From positions 41,856 to 105,855 of the forward strand of contig JAFLBB010000005.1 in NCBI GenBank assembly GCA_017304135.1: DNA of 64,000 nt. Reading direction: 5' to 3'. A model generated the notes under the pieces. It was not told where the DNA came from. It did not search any database and saw only the letters and a program-made list of their open reading frames with translations. Below are positions 27,320-36,317 of this stretch, piece after piece (the stretch's first letter is position 1; each line of letters begins with the position of its first letter). Made by a program: the position numbers and the translations under genes. Source of the stretch: Acidobacteriota bacterium (GTDB taxonomy: Bacteria; Acidobacteriota; Terriglobia; Bryobacterales; Bryobacteraceae).

Positions 27320-29620
27320 CTATTGTTGAGGTCTCACCACCTGCGCTCCCGCCACCCCGGGGCCGCTCAGCCGCCCTGCTGAGCCGTCCGCTTCACGGAA
27401 CACCAAGCTGTTGGTCTCGATGCGCTCTGCCGGGTTGTCCGCGACGAACGGCCTCACGCCAAGCGCCCGGCAGACGCTGTAGTACTCAGACACCACCACG
27501 CGAACGGGAGCGCTGCGGTTGCCCGCCGAGTCCTTCAACCTGACCAGCAGCGGGATGCCCGCGGTGGACGTGATTTTGGTGGAATGCGAATACTCGGCGC
27601 CCAGGACCACGGAGCCGCGCATCTGTCCCGGCTGGTTCAGCGGCGGGCCGGTGAAGATGTCCTCGCACCCGCCGTAGACAAACTGGCTGGCGGAGAAATC
27701 CACTTCGATCTGCGCGCTTTGGCCGAAACCGCCTTTGAAGAGAATGTCCTGGTCGCCGTCGGTGAAATCGAAGCGGAAGGTGGTAATCGCCCCCGGCCCG
27801 CTCGCGCTCGACTGCACCGTAACGTTGGAAATCGACGGCAGGATGGAGGGAACGAGAATCTGGAACGGCAGCGCGTTGGACCTGCCCGTGGGCGTGACCA
27901 CATACACAGTCCGCGCGTTCACTTGCGCCGTACCTGCCACCAGCAACTGCGCCGTCACCCTGGTGGCGCTGGCCTTGACCGCATTCACAGAGATGCCGGC
28001 GGAGGGCTCGACCACGATCCCTGTCACCGCTTCCAGCCCTGTGCCGGTGATCGTAAAGCTCGGTAGCAGTTCATTGGGGAAGCCATTGTTCGGCGTAAGG
28101 CTGTCAATCACCGGCGTTGCCGCGGGCGGCGCTGTGACGGACAAGGTCACGGGCACGCTGATGGCATTGGACCCAGCCGCGGTAATTCGAATCGAACCGC
28201 TGTAGACCCCCGCCGACAGACCAGCCGTATTCACCGACACAGCCAGGCTGGCCGGCGTGCGCCCGCTCGTGGCGCTGAGCGACAACCAGTTCGGCAGCGG
28301 GTTGCCTTCGCGCACGGCGGTGAAATCGAGGTTCCCGGTCGAAGAGGTCAACTGCAGAACAGCGGGGGCCGGCTGCGGCTGCCCGATGCGATGCGTGAAG
28401 GTGAGCGCACCGGGCACGACGCTCATCTGGCTGGGCGCGGCGGTGCCTTGAATCGTGATGTACGCATTGGCCTGCGTGCGGTAGTTGCCGAAGTCAATTT
28501 GCACCAAGTGATCACCGCTGGGCAGCGACGCGGGCGCAATGATGTTGATCTGGTACAAGCCGGGACCGACGGCGCCGGCGAACTCCACCACCGCCGGCTG
28601 CCCACCGATGGAGACGCGCAGATGCTCGATCCCGACAATGCTCCAGGCGCCGCTGAAGAGCACGCCTTCGGGCTGCGTGCGGTCCGTCCGGCCCCAGCCG
28701 CTGCCATAGATCTGCGCTCTTCCTCCGGCCAGCAAAGGCCTGGTGAGGCTTGGCGAACTCGGGTACAAGCCCACTTTGCCGACGATGCCTCCGGCGGCAT
28801 GGGCGGCGGCCACATACCTGCGGTTTTCAGGATCCTGCAGGAACAGCCCCGGCGCATAGCGGTCCATGCGGGCGGTGGCGCGCCCGGTGCCGCGCGGCGT
28901 GGTGACCTCCACCGTCACAGGTCCCTCGGCCGTGTCCGCCGGAGCCAGCACATTCAATTGCGTCGGGCTGACGTAGTAGATGTAGGCGGGCTTGCCATTG
29001 ATGGTGACGCGGGTGCCGTCGAGGCTCACGGGAAGAGCCTGCCCGTTGAAGTCGCGCTGTTCCCAGGTGCGCGAAGTGGTAGCCAGGTCGGTCCCCTTGA
29101 TCACGACCCAGCCGTGCGGGGCAATGACAGGTTGGAAGCCGGCGCCTTCTGTGACGCTGGAGATCGTGGGTGGGCCTGGTTCGGTGACGAGCGTGATGGG
29201 ATCTCCGAAGAGCACGATCTCCCGCGCATTCCCGAAGTCCAGGATCAGCGGAACGATGACGGTCCTAAATCGGACCAGTGACTCCACAGGAATGCGTTTC
29301 CAGGCCTCGGGGTCGTTCGCCTTAGACCGATACAGGTCCCCCATCGGGACGCGCAGACCTGCCGGAACGATCTGCTGGACGGGAGTCATCTGAATCTGCT
29401 GCACCAGCGTGCCATCGCGGAGCGTGGCCGGGCCTTTGTACGTGCCTTGCCAGGTCACGGACTTGTTACCCATCGGCGCCAGGTCACAATTCGGCCCCCT
29501 CAGGCACACGTCTAACGCCCGGATGAACTCATCCCAACTGCTTTGCCAGGGCTCCTGCCCCCAAACCGCGCAGGCACTCACCGCAAGGACACAAATCGCC
29601 CGTATAATTGCCGTCTTCAT
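27320..29620 (-). CDS. Large secreted multi-domain beta protein of TIGR03437 type
   Basis: 766 residues with a signal peptide (MKTAIIRAICVLAVSACAVWGQ). An alpha-helical N-terminal domain is followed by a region with the signature of the Solibacter-expanded TIGR03437 family: SVTEGAGFQPVIAPHGWVVI, then a KGTDLATTSRTW segment, AYIYYVSPTQLNVLAPADT and a GPVTVEVTTPRG strand. A Big/IPT-like stretch follows (VIDSLTPNNGFPNELLPSFT, TGTGLEAVTGIVV), and then a C-terminal beta domain with two cysteine sites (GGCEDIF, YYSVCRALG) that may pair. Such proteins are thought to be surface or secreted adhesive proteins; function unknown. It lies downstream of two paralogous small membrane proteins in one operon. 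Confidence 0.75.
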   Translation of the reverse strand: MKTAIIRAICVLAVSACAVWGQEPWQSSWDEFIRALDVCLRGPNCDLAPMGNKSVTWQGTYKGPATLRDGTLVQQIQMTPVQQIVPAGLRVPMGDLYRSKANDPEAWKRIPVESLVRFRTVIVPLILDFGNAREIVLFGDPITLVTEPGPPTISSVTEGAGFQPVIAPHGWVVIKGTDLATTSRTWEQRDFNGQALPVSLDGTRVTINGKPAYIYYVSPTQLNVLAPADTAEGPVTVEVTTPRGTGRATARMDRYAPGLFLQDPENRRYVAAAHAAGGIVGKVGLYPSSPSLTRPLLAGGRAQIYGSGWGRTDRTQPEGVLFSGAWSIVGIEHLRVSIGGQPAVVEFAGAVGPGLYQINIIAPASLPSGDHLVQIDFGNYRTQANAYITIQGTAAPSQMSVVPGALTFTHRIGQPQPAPAVLQLTSSTGNLDFTAVREGNPLPNWLSLSATSGRTPASLAVSVNTAGLSAGVYSGSIRITAAGSNAISVPVTLSVTAPPAATPVIDSLTPNNGFPNELLPSFTITGTGLEAVTGIVVEPSAGISVNAVKASATRVTAQLLVAGTAQVNARTVYVVTPTGRSNALPFQILVPSILPSISNVTVQSSASGPGAITTFRFDFTDGDQDILFKGGFGQSAQIEVDFSASQFVYGGCEDIFTGPPLNQPGQMRGSVVLGAEYSHSTKITSTAGIPLLVRLKDSAGNRSAPVRVVVSEYYSVCRALGVRPFVADNPAERIETNSLVFREADGSAGRLSGPGVAGAQVVRPQQ

Positions 29621-29638
29621 CAGAATCCCCCCTGGTTC

Positions 29639-29965
29639 CTATCTCTCCACCCGCAGCGGCACCATGCCCTTGAGCTGCAACTTGCGCAGGACGAGCCGTG
29701 TGCGGTACTCTCCGACGCCCACCGAGCGCGCCACCTCGTCGCAGGGCACATACCCAAGCTGCTGCAAGCTGCTCAACGCCGCGTCGCCGATCTTCCGCTC
29801 CAACGTTCTCTGCTGCAGTCCGAACCAGAGCAGCAATCCTCCACCCGCCAGACACAGGAGGCCGAGAAGAACGCTGGCCGCGGGTCCATTGGGATTGTTC
29901 TGCGCGCTTGCCATGAACAGCAATCCGAAGACGCAGACAATAATCCCCCACACGATCCGCTTCAT
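29639..29965 (-). CDS. Small membrane protein with cytoplasmic winged-helix-like tail (copy 2)
   Basis: 108 residues: two hydrophobic segments (MKRIVWGIIVCVFGLLFMAS and ASVLLGLLCLAGGGLLLWFG), then a C-terminal domain 'RKIGDAALSSLQQLGYVPCDEVARSVGVGEYRTRLVLRKLQLKGMVPLRVER' whose helix-turn-helix-like layout resembles a winged helix. It is a paralogue of the next gene upstream and shares its order of parts. ATG at 29965 overlaps that gene's stop by four bases (ATGA). It could couple membrane state to transcription or to a partner protein, but this is inference. 18 bases before the TIGR03437-type gene. Confidence 0.55.
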   Translation of the reverse strand: MKRIVWGIIVCVFGLLFMASAQNNPNGPAASVLLGLLCLAGGGLLLWFGLQQRTLERKIGDAALSSLQQLGYVPCDEVARSVGVGEYRTRLVLRKLQLKGMVPLRVER

Positions 29966-30336
29966 AGAGCACCTCCGGCCTGGACCGCGACAGCGCGCGG
30001 TTCGTCCACAAGCGCCTCCTTCGGGAGGACGCCGACGGTCTGCTCCCTGGCCAGCAACTGCCGCACCCTGGTGGCGGGAACCCGGCAGGTGGTCGCAATG
30101 CCGATGCTGTCAATGCGGCCTTGCGTGCGCCAGGCTACCAGCGCCGCGTCCATGATTCGTTCCTTCTGCTGTTCACCTTTCACGCCGAAACTGATCATGA
30201 CGGCTCCTCCGCCCAGCATCAGCACCGACAGCACGACGGCGCCCGGATCGACCGTCTGACCGCGGTTGGTCAACATGCCGAGGATCGCCGTTAGCCCCGT
30301 CACCACGAGGACAATCCCCCACACCATACGCTTCAT
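29962..30336 (-). CDS. Small membrane protein with cytoplasmic winged-helix-like tail (copy 1)
   Basis: 124 residues from ATG at 30336, selected because GGGGGAGAAG precedes it directly; the frame is open to 30372. Layout: MKRMVWGIVLVVTGLTAILGML, a short loop, VVLSVLMLGGGAVMISFGV, then a cytoplasmic tail 'KERIMDAALVAWRTQGRIDSIGIATTCRVPATRVRQLLAREQTVGVLPKEA' that looks like a winged helix. It shares with the copy-2 gene the start MKR-hydrophobic, the GGG-rich second helix and the tail, so it is a tandem duplication. Divergent from the HTH/PD40 regulator gene at 30538. Confidence 0.55.
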   Translation of the reverse strand: MKRMVWGIVLVVTGLTAILGMLTNRGQTVDPGAVVLSVLMLGGGAVMISFGVKGEQQKERIMDAALVAWRTQGRIDSIGIATTCRVPATRVRQLLAREQTVGVLPKEALVDEPRAVAVQAGGAL

Positions 30337-30537
30337 CTTCTCCCCCTTGTCCCTCCCGAGCCCGTGCCACACTCAACTCCGCCGCACGGGCCAGAAAAGA
30401 TAGAAAGTTGACTCTACGTGCCTTCCAAGTGCAGCTTCAAGCGCTAACTCACTCATTCCAGGCGGATGGACACAAATGGACAACTCTGAGCGCTTTTGAT
30501 CGAACGTAAGGGGGTGTATGCTATTGCGAATTCGTCA

Positions 30538-32496
30538 ATGAACCCGCGAAATGGCAATGTCCCTGACCCGGCGTCCCAACAATTGGAGAAGCTCGAATCC
30601 TGGAAAGAGATAGCCGCCTACCTCGGCAAGGGTGTCACCACCGTCAGGAGGTGGGAGCGTGAGGAAGGGCTGCCGGTCCGCCGGCAGGAGCACATCAAGC
30701 GCGGCTCGGTGGTTGCCTTCAGGTCAGAGTTGGATGAGTGGAGAAGATCCCGGACCACGGAACTTGAGCCAACCACCTCGCGATGGAGGATCGCCTGGAT
30801 CGCTCCACTTGTTCTGGCTGCCGCCGCCCTTGTCGTGACGGGAACGGCTTGGATGTCCAGGAATGGCTGGGATCCCAATTCCGAACTGCTTCACCTCACG
30901 GCCTATCCTGACGACGAAGGGGACCTCTCGTTCGCACCTGGGGGCCAGCGGTTTGCCTTCGCCAGCACTGACCGCGTCATGGTTAAAGAGGTGGGCATTG
31001 AACCTCCCCAGGAGATCTTCCGAAAGCCCGGTTCCGCCATCTGCTGCCTCGCATGGTCTTCCGATGGCGGCAAAATCGCGTTCAGCCATTCCTCAAACTC
31101 AACCGACTGGCACATCACGGTGGTGGATCCGAATGGCCTCATCCTGCGCCAGTTGAGCACGGGAGGCCCGCGTCTGGCATGGACTCCTGGCGGAAAGGCA
31201 CTCCTCTATGCGCACCGGCCTGAGGGGAGCCCGACCTCGGCAATTTACGAATACGACATCAGCACCTCCGGGGTCCGGCAGGTGTCCTTTCCCCCTGCGG
31301 GTTCCTGGGGCGATATCGCCGTCTCTGTGGATGAAACAGGCCAGCGTCTGGCCCTCGCCCGCTACCCCCGGATCAGCCGGGGCGATGTGTACGTAGCCGA
31401 AGTTGGCAGCCGGGAGGCGGTCCGGCTCACGCACGTGCAGAACTGGATCAACGCTGTGGACTGGCTTCCCCACGGACAGGGCATCGTATTCGACGCCTAC
31501 GTCAATGGGCACAACGGGCTGCATCGCATTGCCGGGGACGGCTCCGGCGGCCCCACCCTGATTCGCGGCACCGAAGGGGTCAACCGCGGCGCGGATGCTG
31601 TTTCCACGGGGGCTTCGTCGATCCGCATCGGTTTCGTGCATGAGTTCTGGGACACGAATGTGAAGGCGTTGAACCGCTACTCGGGCCTCGCCACCCCCGT
31701 TGCCTTCTCCACACAATCGGAGGAGTACCCGGACATCAGCGCCGATGGACGCATCGTCTTTCACTCGTCGCGCAGCGGCGCGGAGAACCTCTGGGTGTGC
31801 TCGCCGGGTTGCAAGGACCTGCGCCGCATTACGAATCTCCACGAGCGCCAGTTTGACCTCCTCCCCGCCTGGTCGCCGGACGGCCGGAAAATTGCCTTCA
31901 CCTCCGTATCCGACGGCCGCGCGCAGTTGATCGTCATCGGCGCAGGCGGTGAGGACCCGCGTGTGGTGTCGAGCGGATCCGGCGAGGCCATGGCTTCCTG
32001 GTCGGGTGACGGCCGCTTCCTCTACTTCCAGTCGGACCGGAGCGGGCGTCCGGAGATTTGGCGCGTACCGCTGGCCGGTGGTGAAGCGCCCAAACAGATC
32101 ACCCGCGATGGAGGAGAGGAAGCGCACGAATCCGCCGACGGGCGCGAGATCTTCTTCACCCGGACCTCCGAGAAGGCGACCATTTACCGCCATTCGCTGG
32201 CCAGCGGCGTGGAGTCGCCCATCGTGAACATTCCGCCCGTCCGGCGCTCCAGTTGGCGGCCCGTCGGAGACACCATCATGTATTGGGACGAGCGCTCCTG
32301 GGATCACCCCAGGCTTCACGAATACAATCTCACATCGGGCCAGACGAAATTGATCCCGACCCCTCAAGCCGAGAAGGCCATTATGGGCCTCTCGGCAAAC
32401 GCCAGAGGCGACATAGTGTGGGGTGAGTCAGGCCCGGTGCACAGGGACATCCAAGCCGTCGACCTCACCTTCCCCCCCTTCTGGAAGCGCTTCTGA
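30538..32496 (+). CDS. Membrane-anchored one-component regulator: HTH plus PD40 beta-propeller
   Basis: 652 residues from ATG at 30538; the start is uncertain because a TTG at 30496 and a GTG at 30514 are also in frame and no start has a good ribosome site. Residues about 20-70 form a MerR/excisionase-like DNA-binding helix-turn-helix (SWKEIAAYLGKGVTTVRRWE, then a REEGLPV segment). A transmembrane helix spans about 84-106 (IAWIAPLVLAAAALVVTGTAWM). The rest is a WD40-like PD40 beta-propeller with repeats such as AWSPDGRKIAFTS, SWSGDGRFLYFQSDRSGRPE and ISADGRIVFHSSRSGAEN. The cytoplasmic DNA-binding part thus senses something outside the membrane. This type is common in Acidobacteria. It is divergent from the small membrane protein pair and may control it. 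Confidence 0.85.
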   Translation: MNPRNGNVPDPASQQLEKLESWKEIAAYLGKGVTTVRRWEREEGLPVRRQEHIKRGSVVAFRSELDEWRRSRTTELEPTTSRWRIAWIAPLVLAAAALVVTGTAWMSRNGWDPNSELLHLTAYPDDEGDLSFAPGGQRFAFASTDRVMVKEVGIEPPQEIFRKPGSAICCLAWSSDGGKIAFSHSSNSTDWHITVVDPNGLILRQLSTGGPRLAWTPGGKALLYAHRPEGSPTSAIYEYDISTSGVRQVSFPPAGSWGDIAVSVDETGQRLALARYPRISRGDVYVAEVGSREAVRLTHVQNWINAVDWLPHGQGIVFDAYVNGHNGLHRIAGDGSGGPTLIRGTEGVNRGADAVSTGASSIRIGFVHEFWDTNVKALNRYSGLATPVAFSTQSEEYPDISADGRIVFHSSRSGAENLWVCSPGCKDLRRITNLHERQFDLLPAWSPDGRKIAFTSVSDGRAQLIVIGAGGEDPRVVSSGSGEAMASWSGDGRFLYFQSDRSGRPEIWRVPLAGGEAPKQITRDGGEEAHESADGREIFFTRTSEKATIYRHSLASGVESPIVNIPPVRRSSWRPVGDTIMYWDERSWDHPRLHEYNLTSGQTKLIPTPQAEKAIMGLSANARGDIVWGESGPVHRDIQAVDLTFPPFWKRF

Positions 32497-32585
32497 CCAC
32501 GCCTCGCCGGCTAGCCGGGCCGCCGCCCGCGAACTTCCTGTGCACGCCCCACCCTTTCCGCGCGTCATATAGTGAAGGAAGACCT

Positions 32586-33083
32586 ATGTTGCTACCTGCC
32601 CGCCTGACGAATCAGAACCGCCTCACCCGGCGCCGCGCCGGCTTTTCACTCATGGAATTGCTGATCGTTGTGGCGATCCTGATGATCATCGCCGCGATTG
32701 CCGCCCCCAAGGTGGGCGCGGCTCTGATGAACGCGCGTGAAATGGCCGCCGTGCGTCACCTCTCCACGCTCCACAACGCCCAGCTTCAGTACATGTCGCA
32801 GTTCGGCAAATACGCCACGTCGCTGCAGGAGCTCGGCCCTCCGGCCAGCGGCGCGGCCGGACCCGCGGCGTCTGACCTCATTCCCGGCGAACTCGCCCTG
32901 GGCACCAAGGGCGGCTACCAGTTCATCATGGTCGGCACGCCCACCGGCTACACGATCAACGCCAACCCCACCGCCTTCGGCAACTCCGGCCGCCGCACCT
33001 TCTTTTCCGACCAGACGCTCGTCATCCGCGAGAACTGGGGCCAGGAACCGGCCAACATCTCCAGCAAAGAGCTCAAAAACTGA
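32586..33083 (+). CDS. Type II secretion/type IV pilin-like protein (prepilin signal)
   Basis: 165 residues with a clear prepilin peptidase site: RRRAG^FSLMELLIVVAIL, cleaved after Gly19, with N-methylated Phe20 and the conserved Glu24 at +5. A hydrophobic helix follows and a soluble domain containing MNAREMAAVRHLSTLHNAQLQYMSQFGKYATSLQELG, typical of pseudopilins of type II secretion or type IV pilus systems (GspG/PilE-like). No assembly genes are nearby, so the machinery is elsewhere. Its 3' end overlaps the convergent barrel gene by 11 bases. Confidence 0.85.
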   Translation: MLLPARLTNQNRLTRRRAGFSLMELLIVVAILMIIAAIAAPKVGAALMNAREMAAVRHLSTLHNAQLQYMSQFGKYATSLQELGPPASGAAGPAASDLIPGELALGTKGGYQFIMVGTPTGYTINANPTAFGNSGRRTFFSDQTLVIRENWGQEPANISSKELKN

Positions 33084-33699
33084 TCGTAAATTCCCCCGCC
33101 AGGTTCACCCAGCGGTCGCGCGTGCGAATGGCGGGCAACGTACCGAAGCTATCGCCGTCTGTCGTGGCGCGGTAGACCTTAGCCGACACCCCCAGCCGGA
33201 ACATCCCGTAACGGTCGAGCGCCACGCTGCCCCCGCCGAGTCCGTAGACACCCCAACCGCTGCGCGCCCGGCACACCGGGCACTCAATGCGGTAGCCCGA
33301 ATCGGCGAACGGCTGGCGGATGCGCTCCGCATATTTCAGCCACGCCGTACCGCCACCAGCGTAGAGGTGGACCCGTTCGCCGGCCAGCGGAATGACGACG
33401 CGCCCGCCGATAGGCAGCATGTACTGGTAGTCGCGGATGCGCAATTCCCCGAACTCCGAGTCGTAGTAGTCGCGAATCCGCGCCGCGCCAAAGCCGACAT
33501 CCAGCCCCGCATCCACCTGGAAGAGCTTGTGGAAGCGGTAGCCGTAGCCAACACGCAGGGCGGGCGAGCTTTTCAGATACGTCTCCAGTTCACCGCCCGG
33601 AATCGCCGCACCGCCGCCCACCGTGAAATTGTGCTTCCGGTACGGGCTCTGCGCCCACAGCGGAGCGCTGACTAGTAGAAACCAAATTCCCCATTTCAT
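33073..33699 (-). CDS. Outer-membrane beta-barrel protein (OmpA/OMP_b-brl-like)
   Basis: 208 residues with a signal peptide (MKWGIWFLLVSAPLWAQ). It shows alternating hydrophobic/polar strands rich in Gly and Tyr (FTVGGGAAIPGGELETYL, RVGYGYRFHKLFQVDAGLDV, RVHLYAGGGTAWLKY, GVYGLGGGSVALD) and ends in the outer-membrane signature GEFTISF with a terminal phenylalanine. Two cysteines in IECPVCRA form a CxxC that could be a disulfide. Small eight-stranded barrel of unknown role. Convergent with the pseudopilin gene. Confidence 0.75.
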   Translation of the reverse strand: MKWGIWFLLVSAPLWAQSPYRKHNFTVGGGAAIPGGELETYLKSSPALRVGYGYRFHKLFQVDAGLDVGFGAARIRDYYDSEFGELRIRDYQYMLPIGGRVVIPLAGERVHLYAGGGTAWLKYAERIRQPFADSGYRIECPVCRARSGWGVYGLGGGSVALDRYGMFRLGVSAKVYRATTDGDSFGTLPAIRTRDRWVNLAGEFTISF

Positions 33700-33876
33700 G
33701 TTGTTCTGCCAGACGAAGCTCCATCGTCGCAGGTTTCAGGTGTTACGGGGGATCGGCTTTTTCAGCGGTCTCGGTGTCTTCGCTGTCGATGTGGCGGGTG
33801 TTGCGGGTGATGGTCGTGATGGCGGGGGTGACCGCCATTTGGCCCCCCGCTTGCTCCCCCTCCGGCGGAGGCTTCC

Positions 33877-35022
33877 ATGGCAAAACTATCGCGCCGAGAG
33901 GCGCTGACGGCGGGAACCGCCACTTTCTCCGTGATGCAGGCGCGCACGGCGCTCGGCTCGCAGGCCAATTCCGCGGTCGCATTCGGCGTCATCGGCACGG
34001 GCGGACGCGGGCGCTATGTCGGCAAGCTGATGACCGACGACTCGCGGGCCCGCCTCGGAGCCATCTGCGACATTTTCCCGGACCGCATCGACCTCGGCAA
34101 GACGCAGATCCCCGGCGGCGACAAAGTGAAGGCCTACCGCGACTTCAAGGAACTGCTGGCCGACCCGTCCCTGGATGCCGTCCTCATCGCCACGCCCGTC
34201 TACCTCCACCCCGAGCACTTTGAAGCCGCCGTGGCCGCCAAGAAGCACATCTATTGCGAAAAGCCCGCCGGGGCCGACGTCGCGGGCGTCAAACGCCTGC
34301 TCGCCGCCGCCAAGCGCGCCGACCCCTCAAAGGTCATCCAGTTCGGCTTCCAGCAGCGCTTCAGCCCCGAGTACCTGGCCGCCGAAAAGCGCCTGCTTGC
34401 GGGGGAAATGGGCGATTTGACGCTGATGATGAGCTACTGGGTGTGGGGAGGCAACGCATTCCGCCCCGCCTCGCCTTCGCCGTATCCGGAGGAGGAACGG
34501 ATGGTCCGTCACTGGGGCGCCAACAAGTCCACCTCGGGCGACTTCATCGTGGAGCAGGATTGCCACGGGCTCGACGTGCTGAACTGGTTCGCCCGCGGGC
34601 TGCCCGTCTCGGCCGTCGGCGACGGCGGACGCAAGGCGCGGCAATCCGGCGACAACACCGACCACGTCAACGTCATTTATGAATACCCGGCCGGACTGAA
34701 GGGCTGGCTGCTGGGCACGCAACTGCCGCCGACGCCCTATTGGGACGTGAAGGAGCAGTTCTTCGGCACCAAGGCGGTGATCGAAACCACGCGCAGCTAC
34801 TACACCTGGTTTGAGGGCGGCAAACGCGGCGTGACGAAGTTCGACTCCAAGCGCGAGATCACCATCGACGCCATTGAGCACTACTTCAGCGCCGTTGTTG
34901 AGAAGCGCAAGTTCAACATGGCCGAGGACGCTTGCACGAGCACGCTCACCTCGCTGCTCGGCCGCATGGCCTGCGAAAAGCAGCGCAAGGTAACATGGGC
35001 CGAGATGATGAAGTCGGCCTAG
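33877..35022 (+). CDS. TAT-exported Gfo/Idh/MocA family oxidoreductase
   Basis: 381 residues. It has a short twin-arginine signal (LSRREALTAGTATFSV) and the NAD(P)-binding FGVIGTGGRGRYVGKL. It also carries the signature ATPVYLHPEHFEAAVAAKKHIYCEKPAG with the catalytic EKP, a later WGANKSTSGDFIVEQDCHGLDVLNW with conserved acidic and histidine residues, and the C-terminal (ab) domain. Likely periplasmic sugar oxidoreductase. It is distantly similar to the protein encoded at 2984-4390 but shorter by almost 90 residues. It converges with the BNR-4 gene, overlapping by four bases. Confidence 0.88.
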   Translation: MAKLSRREALTAGTATFSVMQARTALGSQANSAVAFGVIGTGGRGRYVGKLMTDDSRARLGAICDIFPDRIDLGKTQIPGGDKVKAYRDFKELLADPSLDAVLIATPVYLHPEHFEAAVAAKKHIYCEKPAGADVAGVKRLLAAAKRADPSKVIQFGFQQRFSPEYLAAEKRLLAGEMGDLTLMMSYWVWGGNAFRPASPSPYPEEERMVRHWGANKSTSGDFIVEQDCHGLDVLNWFARGLPVSAVGDGGRKARQSGDNTDHVNVIYEYPAGLKGWLLGTQLPPTPYWDVKEQFFGTKAVIETTRSYYTWFEGGKRGVTKFDSKREITIDAIEHYFSAVVEKRKFNMAEDACTSTLTSLLGRMACEKQRKVTWAEMMKSA

Positions 35023-36281
35023 CGGAGGGCCACCACTTCGGTCGACCAGTCCGTGTAGGTACGGTACTCGCCGCGATACCAGAGCACGAAGGCCTTGGCG
35101 GCATTCTTCGCCGCCGGATGGCCGGCCGGGACGATTGGGCGCAGGTTGTCCACCGTCGTCCCCGGCGTCAGGCTGACGAACGACCACTTGCCCTCCGCGC
35201 GCGTCCCCTTCCAGATTTCGAAATGCCCTGACCCGGTGGGCTCGCCGCTCACCGGATGCACGTTCGCGCTGAGATAGGCCGTGTTCAGGTCGTCTGGATC
35301 AAGCGCGATGCCCCCGGCATAGTATTCCTGGCTCTGGTAGAGCCGCCGTCCGGCGTGCGCGATCTCGCCGTCTTCCCACGCCGTGCCGTTCCAGCGTGCG
35401 TAGCGGTAGCGGATGTCGCCCGAGTGGATGTGCGAGGTGTAGGCGACCACCGGGTTGCCTTGCGGATCGAGATGCAGATCCCACACCCAGGCCTCGCCCT
35501 TGAGCGAGAGCCGGCCGTCATAGATGCGCGTGCCTTCGGCCACCTGCACCGGGCCATCCTCAAGCTTGCGGATCGCCGTGCCGTCGCTGCGGTGCAGCGT
35601 GCCGTTGCGCAAATAGGCGTGGTAGAGGCTGTTGTTGAACAGGGGCCGGTCGGGGTGGCCGTCGGTGTAGGCAAAGTGAATCGTGTCGCGGCCGTTGGAG
35701 GCGTATTTCACATACGGACGGTCGCCCTTCTGAAAGTAGATGTGGTTGGCCGCCGTGCGCCAAGTGAGGCCGTTGTCGTCGGAACGGCTCCAGGTGGGGT
35801 TGAAATCAATGGCGCGCCAGAAGAAGTAGATGCGCCCGTTTTCGGCGGAAAGCTGGAACGGGTTGGCGTAGCTGAACCCGTGCGGCGAGCCGAAATCGAA
35901 GGTCTGGATGGGATCCCAGGCCGAGGTGTCATGCGGCTTCGTGGTGACGCGCACGTACATCTTCTGCTGCCCGCTCACGCCGCCGTGCGTCGTCCAGAAA
36001 GCCATCAGCTTGCCATCGGCGCGCAGCAGCAGCGCCGGCACGTTGTGGTCGTCGACCTGGAACTTGTCGATCAGCGTGAAGACCCGAACCGCCCCTGTCT
36101 TCAGGTCCCAGGTGTTCACCTGGACATCGCCCTTCGACGAGATCGAGGTGACGTAAAGCTGGTGGCCGTCCACCAGCACCCGTTCATCCTGGAACCAGCA
36201 CCAGGCGCCATCGCGGTTGAGGACGGCAGGGTCGGCGGCAGAGGCAGCCAGTGCGAGAAGAGACACGAAGAGCGTGCGCAT
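35019..36281 (-). CDS. Secreted BNR-4 repeat protein (sialidase-like propeller)
   Basis: 420 residues with a signal peptide (MRTLFVSLLALAASA). It matches the BNR-4 family: 'AVLNRDGAWCWFQDERVLVDGHQLYVTSISSKGDVQV' near the start, repeated strand motifs such as TWSRSDDNGLTWRTAAN, and HIHSGDIRYRYARWNGTAWE, and RRLYQSQEYYAGGIALDPDDLNTAYLSANV. Members are beta-propellers often found in polysaccharide-degradation clusters, some being lyases or glycosidases; the activity here is unknown. Last gene of the minus-strand carbohydrate group. Confidence 0.75.
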   Translation of the reverse strand: MRTLFVSLLALAASAADPAVLNRDGAWCWFQDERVLVDGHQLYVTSISSKGDVQVNTWDLKTGAVRVFTLIDKFQVDDHNVPALLLRADGKLMAFWTTHGGVSGQQKMYVRVTTKPHDTSAWDPIQTFDFGSPHGFSYANPFQLSAENGRIYFFWRAIDFNPTWSRSDDNGLTWRTAANHIYFQKGDRPYVKYASNGRDTIHFAYTDGHPDRPLFNNSLYHAYLRNGTLHRSDGTAIRKLEDGPVQVAEGTRIYDGRLSLKGEAWVWDLHLDPQGNPVVAYTSHIHSGDIRYRYARWNGTAWEDGEIAHAGRRLYQSQEYYAGGIALDPDDLNTAYLSANVHPVSGEPTGSGHFEIWKGTRAEGKWSFVSLTPGTTVDNLRPIVPAGHPAAKNAAKAFVLWYRGEYRTYTDWSTEVVALR

Positions 36282-36317
36282 GAAAACCAGTTTGCACGCT
36301 GGGGGCCAACTCCGCTT

